DNA of 5,255 nucleotides from Acidimicrobiales bacterium (GTDB taxonomy: Bacteria > Actinomycetota > Acidimicrobiia > Acidimicrobiales > Poriferisodalaceae): contig JAGQSP010000032.1 of the NCBI GenBank assembly GCA_020439485.1, positions 1 to 5,255 of the forward strand, read 5' to 3'. Positions 1 through 5,255 of the stretch are shown one piece after another. The translations under genes were made by a program, and so were the position numbers. Every line of letters starts with the position of its first letter. Position 1 is the first letter of the stretch. The notes beneath the pieces are model-generated. The model ran no database searches. It had not been told where the DNA came from and saw only the letters and a program-made list of their open reading frames with translations.

Positions 1-683
1 TCATTGCGATATCGCTGCCCGCGGGCCTCTATGCCGTGGTCGAGTCCGATACCCGAACAGCGTTTGGGGCACTTGCCGTCGCAGGCCTGGTCGCCGCGTT
101 CGACCGGGCCCCCATGCCGTTGATCGTCGCCGGGTTCGTGGCGGCGGTGCTGGTGTACCCGCAGGTGGATCTGGCCGATGCCACCAGCGCCGTCAGACGT
201 GACAGCACCGAGCAACTGTCCGAGCTCAATGGCCGCACCCCCATCTGGCGGCTTTCGTTCAACGCGATCGAGCAAGATCCTTTGACTGGTGCTGGCCTGG
301 CGTCGGGCGAACCCCAGATACGTGCGGCCGCCCACGGCGAAGGCATCGCCGTGTTCAGCGCAAGCTCGCACAATCATGCGATCGAGATAGCCCGCGAGCT
401 CGGGTTGGTGGGCCTGGGGTTGGCCTTGGTGGCCCTGGTCAGGGCCGCGCCATGGAAGAGCCGTCGCCTGCGGCCGTTGCTCGCCTATCTGTTGGTGATG
501 TCGGTCACCATGCCCACGTCGGGGCTACCCGGCTTGATAACCGCTGCATGGTTCGTGGTGATCGCAACAGGGTCCACGAGTTCACCCGGAGTTCACTCGA
601 CCGCGCTGGGCGAGGGTCGACAGGAGTCTGTAGGTTCAATCCGAGGCACCGATGGACGACGACTTCCCCTACATCAACCGTGA
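1..683 (+). CDS. O-antigen ligase/polymerase-like (Wzy_C type) membrane protein, C-terminal part
   Basis: This gene enters from the left edge; the first complete codon is at 3 and 226 residues are visible before TGA at 681-683. The visible part has hydrophobic segments at about residues 1-13, 20-52, 131-148 and 158-189, numbered from base 3. Between them is a hydrophilic loop carrying GRTPIWRLSFNAIEQDPLTG (77-96) and SSHNHAIEIARELGLVGLGL (121-140). A GR..W....I...PLTG.G block followed by an HN...E...ELGLVGL block is the typical signature of the Wzy_C/O-antigen ligase superfamily, which polymerises or transfers lipid-linked glycans outside the membrane. SDTRT (15-19) fits the S.SRT motif that often precedes this loop. 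The exact substrate and the choice between polymerase and ligase cannot be read from the sequence. The last roughly 35 residues are hydrophilic and poorly conserved-looking. The 3' end overlaps ppk by 32 bp in another frame, so the two are probably co-transcribed. The Wzz/BY-kinase gene nearby supports a polysaccharide role. Confidence 0.8.
   Translation, partial: IAISLPAGLYAVVESDTRTAFGALAVAGLVAAFDRAPMPLIVAGFVAAVLVYPQVDLADATSAVRRDSTEQLSELNGRTPIWRLSFNAIEQDPLTGAGLASGEPQIRAAAHGEGIAVFSASSHNHAIEIARELGLVGLGLALVALVRAAPWKSRRLRPLLAYLLVMSVTMPTSGLPGLITAAWFVVIATGSTSSPGVHSTALGEGRQESVGSIRGTDGRRLPLHQP
643..646 (+). promoter_or_regulatory. Ribosome binding site of ppk
   Basis: GAGG lies 5 nt before the ATG at 652, inside the 3' end of the upstream coding region. 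It supports this start, which puts the family's N-terminal YINRELSWLDFN block at residue 7. The overlap suggests that ppk translation may be coupled to that of the upstream gene. Confidence 0.6.
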
Positions 684-2709
684 GCTGAGCTGGCTCGACT
701 TCAACGATCGCGTGCTGGCGATCGCCGACGACGAAACGGTTCCTCTGCTAGAGCGCGCCAAGTTCTTGGCGATTCACAGCTCCAACCTCGACGAGTTCTT
801 TCAGGTGCGCGTTGCCGGCGTGGTCAACCAATTGGCCGCGGGCGTAGGCAAGCTGGCACCCGACGCCATGAATCGTTCGCAGATCCTGGCCGGCATTCGC
901 GAGAAGGTGCAGCAGCAGCACGAGCGTGCCGAGCGCATCTTCCACACCGAGCTGGTTCCGGCGCTTGCCACCGAGGGCATCGCTTACAGCAACTGGCAGA
1001 GCCTCGACGACGACGACCGCGAATTTCTCGACGTCATGTTCCGCGACCGGATGTTCCCGGTGCTGACGCCGCTGGCCGTAGACCCGGCCCACCCGTTTCC
1101 CTACATCTCCAACAAGTCGCTGAACCTGGCCGTGTTCCTTCGCCATCCCGAGGGTGGCGCCTTGCAGTTCGCCAGGGTGAAGGTTCCGCCCATCCTCCCC
1201 CGCTTCGTCGTGATGCCAGACGGCGAGCGGTTCGTGCCGCTCGAGCAGGTCATCGCCGTACATCTGGGCGAGCTGTTCCCCGGCATGGATGTGGTCAGCC
1301 ACGTGCCGTTCCGCGTCACCCGCGATACCGACATCGAGATCGACGACGACACCGCCGCCGACTTGATGGAAGAGATCGAGAGCCAGCTCGCCCGCCGTCG
1401 TTTCGGCGGCGCCGTGCGCCTCGAGGTCGAACAACACGTCGAGGACGAGGCGCTCGAGTTGCTGCAGCGCGAGCTGCGCATAGACCCCCAGCACATCTAC
1501 CTACTCGACGGCCCACTCGACATGACCGGCCTGTGGTCGCTGTACAACCTCGATCGTCCCGAGCTCAAGTACGAGACCTACACCCCGCAAATTCCCCCCG
1601 CCTTCTTGCGGGCCCGCGCCGCGGGCCGCTCCATCTGGGCGACCCTTCGCGACCAGGACGTGCTGGTTCACCACCCCTACGAGTCGTTCGTGTCCTCGGT
1701 AGAAGAGTTCGTGGCCCGCGCAGCCAAAGACCCCTGGACGTTGGCCATCAAGATGACGCTCTATCGCACCGCGTCCGATTCGACCATCGTCGACTCGTTG
1801 ATAGAGGCCGCCCAGGCCGGCAAGCAGGTGGTGGTGCTGGTCGAGCTGAAGGCCCGCTTCGACGAAGAGGCCAACATCGGTTTCGCCAGACGCCTCGAGC
1901 GCGCTGGTGTGCACGTGGCCTATGGCCTCGTGGGTCTAAAGACCCACAGCAAGACGGCCCTGGTTGTGCGCCAGGAGGGCGACACCATCCGCCGCTATGG
2001 CCACATCGGTACCGGCAACTACAACGCCCAGACCGCGCGTATCTACGAAGACCTGGGCGTGTTCACCTCCGACCCCGAAGTCGGCGCAGACCTGACCTAT
2101 CTGTTCAACTCGCTCACTGGATACAGCGCAGACGACAAGTTCAACCGTCTGGTCATCGCGCCCCAAAGCGTTCGCCCCGCCATCCTCGAGCTGATCGACA
2201 TCGAGAGCCACTACGACGATGGCCACATCGTCATGAAGATGAACTCGCTGGTCGATCCCGAGATCATCCAGGCGTTGTACGAGGCCAGCCGCCGCGGCAC
2301 GCGCGTCGATCTGATAGTGCGTGGCATCTGCTGCTTGGTGCCAGACATCGAAGGGGTGTCCGAGAACATCAATGTGGTCAGCATCGTCGGCCGCTACCTG
2401 GAACACAGCCGCATCTATCGCTTCGGGTCGGCGGCCCGTGGCTATCACCATCTGATCGGTTCGGCCGACATGATGCAGCGCAACCTCGACGGCCGCGTCG
2501 AGTGTTTGGCCCCGGTCAGCTCGCCCAACGATGTCGACCGGCTGAACCGCATGATCGACCTCTATCTCGACGAGGACGCCATCGCGTGGCATCTCGATAA
2601 CGAGGGTGTGTGGAGCCTGCACCGCGACGAGCACAGCTTCGACGTGCAGGAAGCGATGGAGCAGGGTGCCGCTGCGGCCTACCTGTACGGCCGCCAGGAG
2701 ACCATCTGA
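652..2709 (+). CDS. ppk: Polyphosphate kinase 1
   Basis: This complete 685-residue protein has the usual PPK1 length. PPK1 reversibly transfers the gamma phosphate of ATP to a growing polyphosphate chain through a phosphohistidine intermediate. Domain order is as expected: an N-terminal domain with YINRELSWLDF (7-17) and HSSNLDEFFQVRVAG (42-56), a head domain (about 115-320), and two C-terminal phospholipase-D-like domains. All key residues are seen by comparison with the E. coli enzyme: Asn45 (ATP contact), Arg372 and Arg402 (Mg/phosphate ligands in RTASDS and ARFDEEANI), the phosphorylated His432 in LKTHSK, and the second active-site histidine His585 in YLEHSRIYRF. The protein therefore looks catalytically intact. 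The ATG start is supported by GAGG 5 nt upstream and by the conserved N-terminus. The gene overlaps the upstream Wzy-like gene by 32 bp, so it is probably in the same operon, and it converges on the BY-kinase gene with 9 bp between stops. The usual phosphate-linked neighbours (phoU, pst, mutT) are not in the window. Confidence 0.98.
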   Translation: MDDDFPYINRELSWLDFNDRVLAIADDETVPLLERAKFLAIHSSNLDEFFQVRVAGVVNQLAAGVGKLAPDAMNRSQILAGIREKVQQQHERAERIFHTELVPALATEGIAYSNWQSLDDDDREFLDVMFRDRMFPVLTPLAVDPAHPFPYISNKSLNLAVFLRHPEGGALQFARVKVPPILPRFVVMPDGERFVPLEQVIAVHLGELFPGMDVVSHVPFRVTRDTDIEIDDDTAADLMEEIESQLARRRFGGAVRLEVEQHVEDEALELLQRELRIDPQHIYLLDGPLDMTGLWSLYNLDRPELKYETYTPQIPPAFLRARAAGRSIWATLRDQDVLVHHPYESFVSSVEEFVARAAKDPWTLAIKMTLYRTASDSTIVDSLIEAAQAGKQVVVLVELKARFDEEANIGFARRLERAGVHVAYGLVGLKTHSKTALVVRQEGDTIRRYGHIGTGNYNAQTARIYEDLGVFTSDPEVGADLTYLFNSLTGYSADDKFNRLVIAPQSVRPAILELIDIESHYDDGHIVMKMNSLVDPEIIQALYEASRRGTRVDLIVRGICCLVPDIEGVSENINVVSIVGRYLEHSRIYRFGSAARGYHHLIGSADMMQRNLDGRVECLAPVSSPNDVDRLNRMIDLYLDEDAIAWHLDNEGVWSLHRDEHSFDVQEAMEQGAAAAYLYGRQETI

Positions 2710-2736
2710 CCCGGGCGGCTATTCGCCACCGCCGCC
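2690..2736. repeat. GC-rich inverted repeats at the convergent gene junction
   Basis: GCCGCC (2690-2695), GGCGGC (2714-2719) and GCCGCC (2731-2736) flank and overlap the two stop codons. The middle copy can pair with either outer one, giving 6-bp stems with loops of 18 or 11 nt. There is no T-run on either side, so this is not a standard intrinsic terminator. It could slow convergent transcription or be a by-product of GC-rich codons, since the right copy encodes the Gly tail of the kinase. It is reported because it is the only structure seen where two transcripts must end. Confidence 0.25.
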
Positions 2737-4341
2737 ATACGAGTAGCCATAGCCGTAGTACGACTCGGCTTTCTCGGTCGAGTGTGTGGTGACTATTCCG
2801 GCCAGGCGCACGCCGGCTTGTTCGCACTGGATCAGGGCGTTGTCGAGCTCGCGACGGCTGGTCTTGCCCATGCGTACGACCAGGATGGCCACGTCGGCTT
2901 CCTTGGCAAGCACCAGCGCGTCGCTGACGGCCAGTGCGGGCGGGCAGTCGACCACCACGGTGTTCCAGCTGGTTTCGAGCTTGCCGTACACGGCGTTGAC
3001 GTGACTCGACGCCAGCTCATAACGGCTGGCCGAGTTCTTGGCCTTTGGCGACACCAGAAGGGTCACGGGCTCGCCGCTGGTCGGGTATTCGAACCACTGT
3101 TCCGTGGTGGGGTCGACGTTGCCGTGCATGACGGCGGCGAATGCGTTCTGGCCTTCGGCGTCGAACAGCTCGGACACGGTCGAGTTCAGCAGGTCGCCGT
3201 CCAGAACCACTGTCGACCGGCCAGAGCGTGCCATGGCCAGGGCATAGTTGCCGGCCGTCACGCTCTTGCCTTCGTTCGGGTTGGCGCTGGTGAACGCCAC
3301 CACCAATGGGGTCTGGCCTTCGGTGGCGACCTCGATCGCGGTGCGCATGTAGCGGAACGCCTCGGCTTCGCGCCTGGCGTTGCGTCGTCCCACTACCAAT
3401 GCAGCGCTGCCGTCGGAGAACTTCTTGCGGAACTTCGGAATCGTCGCCAGGATCGGCACGTCGGGGCCGGCGACGGCGCGTACGTCGTCAAGCAGGTTCA
3501 GCTTTCCCCGAACACGCGAGATCACCACGGCGGCGATCAGGGTCAGCACCAACGCCAACACGGCGATCTGCACGGGCCTCATGATCGAACTCTGGGCTGA
3601 CTCGACAGCTGGCGTTGCCCGGTTGATCACGCGAACCTCGCCGGCCGAGCTGGCGATCAGGAACTCGCGCTCTTGAATGGCCTTGTCATAGTCGCCAAGG
3701 CGGTCCAGCGCCTGGCCGGTGCGGTTCTCGAGGATCGAGATCTCGTCCTGGGTGGCGCCGTTGGCCCGGGCCTCGTCCAGTTGGGCTCGAAGGGCGTCGA
3801 TGTCGGCCAGCACCTGGTCGCGCTGTTCGCGAAGTGGAGTCAGCTCGCGGCTGAGGTTCTCGTTCGACTCGACCACGCGTTGGGCGACGAATTCGTCGAC
3901 GGCGGCGTCTACGCCCAGTTGGGCGGCCTGGGCGTTGGTGGCCTCGGCGGTGATGACGATGACGGGCGTTTCTTCGCTGTTCGTCCCGAAGAAGCGAATC
4001 AGGTCGTCGCCCTGGTCGCCCATCCGCTCGGCCACCGCCACCTCGAACTCGGCAGACTCCAGGCGCAGCAGCTGGGCGGCGATCTCTTGCAAAGCGTCGT
4101 TGCGGGTTCTCGACGCACCGATGCCCGCTGCGGCCTCGTCGGTCAGTTCCACCGATGCTTTCGAGCTATAGGTGGGGTCGCTGACGGTCTGGGTCAGGAA
4201 GGCAGCCAGCCCGGCTGCGATGGCCACCAGGACGGCGATTGGCGCCGCCTTGCGCAGGGAACGAAGCGCACGGCGAGTTATCAGTTCGTCTTCGTCCAAG
4301 TATCGACTGTCGGCCACCGGTGTCCAATCGTTTCGTCGCAC
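2719..4341 (-). CDS. Fused Wzz-type chain-length regulator / BY-kinase (Wzc-like)
   Basis: The 540-residue protein has the layout of a polysaccharide co-polymerase fused to a bacterial tyrosine kinase. A short cytoplasmic N-terminus leads to membrane segment 1 (about 33-50), an extracytoplasmic region with coiled-coil character (about 155-230), and membrane segment 2 (about 256-275). A cytoplasmic P-loop kinase domain follows. It shows the ExxRxxR subunit-contact motif EAFRYMRT (327-334), Walker A SANPNEGKS (352-360, Lys359), Walker A' VVLDGDLL (378-385, Asp381 and Asp383) and Walker B VVVDCPP (462-468, Asp465). The tail has five tyrosines, Y528, Y529, Y531, Y533 and Y535, the expected autophosphorylation cluster, followed by GGGGE. 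Such proteins control chain length and export of capsule or exopolysaccharide by cycling phosphorylation. The A' motif lacks the Arg usual in DxDxR (Leu385 here). The GTG start at 4341 was chosen because a good promoter ends about 20 bp upstream; a GTG at 4317 is possible. It is transcribed divergently from leuA and convergently with ppk. Confidence 0.93.
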   Translation of the reverse strand: MRRNDWTPVADSRYLDEDELITRRALRSLRKAAPIAVLVAIAAGLAAFLTQTVSDPTYSSKASVELTDEAAAGIGASRTRNDALQEIAAQLLRLESAEFEVAVAERMGDQGDDLIRFFGTNSEETPVIVITAEATNAQAAQLGVDAAVDEFVAQRVVESNENLSRELTPLREQRDQVLADIDALRAQLDEARANGATQDEISILENRTGQALDRLGDYDKAIQEREFLIASSAGEVRVINRATPAVESAQSSIMRPVQIAVLALVLTLIAAVVISRVRGKLNLLDDVRAVAGPDVPILATIPKFRKKFSDGSAALVVGRRNARREAEAFRYMRTAIEVATEGQTPLVVAFTSANPNEGKSVTAGNYALAMARSGRSTVVLDGDLLNSTVSELFDAEGQNAFAAVMHGNVDPTTEQWFEYPTSGEPVTLLVSPKAKNSASRYELASSHVNAVYGKLETSWNTVVVDCPPALAVSDALVLAKEADVAILVVRMGKTSRRELDNALIQCEQAGVRLAGIVTTHSTEKAESYYGYGYSYGGGGE

Positions 4342-4362
4342 GCGCCCAACCCGACTGCGGAC

Positions 4363-4392
4363 ACATTAGGGGTCAGGGTTGCACCCTGTAAA
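4363..4392 (-). promoter_or_regulatory. Predicted promoter of the BY-kinase gene
   Basis: Read on the minus strand, TTTACA (4392-4387, five of six matches to the -35 consensus) is followed after 18 bp by TAATGT (4368-4363, fitting TAnnnT). Transcription would start near 4356, giving a leader of about 15 nt before the GTG at 4341. No strong Shine-Dalgarno sequence is present; GGGTTGGG just upstream of the start is the only purine-rich stretch. The promoter is inferred from sequence only. Confidence 0.5.
4374..4388. promoter_or_regulatory. Candidate operator: perfect inverted repeat CAGGGT-TGC-ACCCTG
   Basis: Two perfect 6-bp half sites are separated by 3 bp. The repeat covers the leuA -35 element (4379-4384), lies in the spacer of the divergent kinase promoter and touches its -35 element (4387-4392). 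It is upstream of both predicted transcription starts (about 4356 and 4415), so it would act as DNA rather than as an RNA hairpin. A dimeric regulator bound here could affect both promoters. No regulator gene is visible in the window, and a chance repeat cannot be excluded. Confidence 0.4.
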
Positions 4393-4407
4393 CGACCTGG
4401 TTACCAT
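4379..4407 (+). promoter_or_regulatory. Predicted promoter of the leuA leader transcript
   Basis: TTGCAC (4379-4384) is followed after 17 bp by TACCAT (4402-4407), which fits the TAnnnT form of actinobacterial -10 elements. The -35 match is modest. The start of transcription would fall at about 4414-4415, which is the first base of the leader peptide GTG codon. The transcript would therefore be leaderless, agreeing with the absence of any Shine-Dalgarno sequence before that codon. Confidence 0.5.
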
Positions 4408-4414
4408 ACTTCCC

Positions 4415-4453
4415 GTGAGCCATTTCTCCGCGTCGCTTCTCCTCCTCATGTAG
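4415..4453 (+). CDS. Leucine leader peptide of the leuA attenuator (MSHFSASLLLLM)
   Basis: This 12-codon frame runs from GTG at 4415 to TAG at 4451-4453 and contains four consecutive leucine codons, CTT CTC CTC CTC (4436-4447). A run of codons for the pathway's end product, just before competing hairpins and a terminator upstream of leuA, is the classic sign of ribosome-mediated attenuation. The peptide itself would have no function; its translation senses charged tRNA-Leu. All four codons are CTY, expected to be read by a single tRNA-Leu with a GAG anticodon, so the stall would sense that isoacceptor. No ribosome binding site precedes the GTG, but a -10-like TACCAT ends 8 nt upstream, so the mRNA is probably leaderless. 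The frame is too short for ordinary gene finding, so the call rests on its position, the Leu run and the downstream RNA structure. Confidence 0.8.
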   Translation: MSHFSASLLLLM

Positions 4454-4480
4454 GTGGGTGCCCACATACCGGCACCCGCC
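4453..4480 (+). promoter_or_regulatory. Attenuator hairpin 1 (anti-antiterminator)
   Basis: GGTGGGTGCC (4453-4462) pairs with GGCACCCGCC (4471-4480) over 10 bp with one G-U pair and an 8-nt loop. It begins at the last base of the leader stop codon. A ribosome stalled on the later Leu codons would cover the left arm, whereas after release at the stop codon the hairpin can form. When formed it uses the bases needed for the alternative antiterminator pairing. Confidence 0.65.
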
Positions 4481-4504
4481 GAACCTCCTGTGCCCACGGG
4501 CCGG
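4469..4504 (+). promoter_or_regulatory. Alternative antiterminator pairing
   Basis: CCGG (4469-4472) plus CCCG (4475-4478) can pair with CGGG (4497-4500) plus CCGG (4501-4504): eight G-C pairs with a CA bulge. This excludes both hairpin 1, by taking its right arm, and the terminator, by taking the inner half of its right arm. It is the expected read-through structure when the ribosome stalls for lack of charged tRNA-Leu. Pairing was found by eye, without an energy calculation. Confidence 0.5.
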
Positions 4505-4521
4505 GGGGTTCTTTTGGTTTT
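4481..4521 (+). terminator. Intrinsic terminator of the leuA attenuator
   Basis: GAACCTCCTG (4481-4490) pairs with CGGGGGGTTC (4502-4511), including two U-G pairs. The stem continues inside as GCC/GGC (4492-4494 with 4499-4501) after a one-base bulge, closing a CACG loop. The stem is followed directly by TTTTGGTTTT (4512-4521), a U-rich tail interrupted by two Gs. It lies 60 bp before the leuA ATG, so it can only serve to stop transcription ahead of leuA, as an attenuator does. Confidence 0.75.
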
Positions 4522-4568
4522 CGGGTTCGATTCGCAGTCCCTGGTTCACACAGCAGCCAACAATTCAC

Positions 4569-4573
4569 AGAGG
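4569..4573 (+). promoter_or_regulatory. Ribosome binding site of leuA
   Basis: AGAGG stands 8 nt before the ATG at 4582. It fixes the leuA start in preference to the in-frame ATG at 4612, which has no such site. Confidence 0.75.
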
Positions 4574-4581
4574 TCAACATC

Positions 4582-5255
4582 ATGAAGACGTCAGCTCAGC
4601 AGCCGAGCCGAATGCCCTTCGACAAGTACGTTCCGTACGCCTACGCCCCCAATCTGACCGACCGCACCTGGCCAGATGCCCGCATCACCAAGGCCCCCAC
4701 CTGGTGTTCGGTAGACCTGCGCGACGGCAACCAGGCCCTCATCGACCCCATGGATGTTGCCCGCAAGCACGAGATGTTCGAGCTGCTGGTCGAGATGGGC
4801 TACAAGGAGATCGAGGTCGGGTTTCCGGCGGCATCCCAGCCCGACTTCGACTTCCTGCGCGAGCTGATCGAGGGCAACAAGATCCCCGACGACGTCACCA
4901 TCCAGGTGCTGACCCAGTCTCGTCCTGAAATCATCGAGCGCACCTTCGAGAGCCTGGCCGGCTGCAACCGGGCAATCGTTCACCTCTACAACTCCACTTC
5001 CACCCTCCAGCGACGCGTCGTGTTCGGCCTCGACTACGACGGCATCATCGACATCGCTGTGCAGGGCGCCGAGCTGTGCGCCAGGCTGCGCGAGCAGAGC
5101 GGCAACCCCAACATCCGCTTCGAGTACTCGCCAGAGAGCTTCACCGGCACCGAGATCGATTTCGCAATCGAGATCTCCGAGCGGGTCATGGACACCTTCG
5201 GCTCGTCGGCCGACGATCCGTGCATCATCAACCTGCCGGCAACGGTCGAGATGTC
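4582..5255 (+). CDS. leuA: 2-isopropylmalate synthase, N-terminal part
   Basis: The first 224 codons are visible and the gene runs off the right edge. LeuA condenses acetyl-CoA with 2-ketoisovalerate to 2-isopropylmalate, the first committed step of leucine synthesis in the cytoplasm. The visible part is the start of the TIM-barrel catalytic domain. WCSVDLRDGNQALIDPM (41-57) holds the catalytic Arg47 and metal-binding Asp48. GYKEIEVGFPAASQPDFDF (73-91), IQVLTQSRPEIIERTF (107-122), VHLYNSTSTLQRRVVF (133-148) and FEYSPESFTGTE (180-191, with the conserved Glu185) follow, then INLPATVEM (216-224). These blocks match the actinobacterial/yeast-type LeuA, as known from Mycobacterium tuberculosis, rather than the E. 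coli type. The metal-binding HxH motif and the leucine-binding regulatory domain lie outside the window. Expression is probably controlled by the leucine attenuator upstream, with allosteric feedback by leucine expected from the family. Start choice is supported by AGAGG 8 nt upstream. Confidence 0.97.
   Translation, partial: MKTSAQQPSRMPFDKYVPYAYAPNLTDRTWPDARITKAPTWCSVDLRDGNQALIDPMDVARKHEMFELLVEMGYKEIEVGFPAASQPDFDFLRELIEGNKIPDDVTIQVLTQSRPEIIERTFESLAGCNRAIVHLYNSTSTLQRRVVFGLDYDGIIDIAVQGAELCARLREQSGNPNIRFEYSPESFTGTEIDFAIEISERVMDTFGSSADDPCIINLPATVEM

Noticed and set aside
748..1494. Minus-strand open frame (248 codons) antisense to ppk
   Set aside because: It mirrors ppk codon bias, is rich in Val, Gly, His and Leu without domain motifs, and has no supporting start signal. 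The same applies to the minus-strand frame at 1936-2634.
1533..2600. Long open frame (355 codons) on the + strand inside ppk
   Set aside because: It lies wholly within ppk in another frame, is full of Arg, Pro and Gly, and shows no recognisable domain. Such frames are usual in GC-rich genes.
2782..3600. Plus-strand open frame (272 codons) antisense to the BY-kinase gene
   Set aside because: The opposite strand has clear Walker motifs and membrane segments, whereas this frame has no recognisable family features. The Ser/Ala-rich frame at 3719-4171 is rejected for the same reason.
4453..4521. T-box riboswitch as the regulator of leuA
   Set aside because: The conserved T-box sequence and a specifier stem are absent, while a leader peptide with four Leu codons explains the structure better.
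4524..4533. GGTTCGATTC, resembling a tRNA T-arm
   Set aside because: The flanking bases do not form a T stem, and no acceptor stem, anticodon arm or D arm is found nearby.
4458..4928. Plus-strand frame starting at a GTG inside the leuA leader and running into leuA
   Set aside because: It begins within the attenuator hairpin, has no ribosome binding site, and overlaps leuA, whose frame has clear conserved blocks.

Overview
The window looks like chromosomal DNA of a GC-rich actinobacterium. The evidence is the strong G/C bias at third codon positions, GTG starts, a LeuA whose visible part closely resembles mycobacterial LeuA, and a probable leaderless leader-peptide transcript. An acidimicrobial or similar environmental lineage is possible, but the sequence does not settle the genus.

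Layout from left to right. Positions 1-683 (+) hold the C-terminal part of a membrane protein of the O-antigen ligase/polymerase (Wzy_C) type. It overlaps by 32 bp the start of a complete polyphosphate kinase gene, ppk (652-2709, +). Converging on ppk, with only 9 bp between the stop codons, is a complete gene (2719-4341, -) for a fused Wzz-type chain-length regulator and bacterial tyrosine (BY) kinase. It has two membrane segments, Walker A/A'/B motifs and a C-terminal tyrosine cluster. A 240-bp divergent intergenic region (4342-4581) follows, then the first 224 codons of leuA (2-isopropylmalate synthase), which runs off the right edge.

The most informative stretch is the intergenic region. 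On the + strand it reads as a complete leucine attenuator: a probable promoter, a 12-codon leader peptide MSHFSASLLLLM with four consecutive Leu codons, a 10-bp hairpin right after its stop, an alternative antiterminator pairing, a GC-rich terminator hairpin with a T-rich tail, and then the leuA ribosome binding site. The leuA promoter overlaps a good divergent promoter for the kinase gene, and a perfect 6-3-6 inverted repeat lies between and across their -35 elements. That repeat is a candidate shared operator.

The Wzy-like protein and the Wzz/BY-kinase point to assembly of a surface polysaccharide. ppk sits inside this neighbourhood as a polyphosphate metabolism gene, probably co-transcribed with the Wzy-like gene. 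leuA begins a separate biosynthetic transcription unit. No mobile element, CRISPR array, tRNA or rRNA is visible. The classes of all main genes are known; the novelty, if any, lies in the architecture of the intergenic control region.
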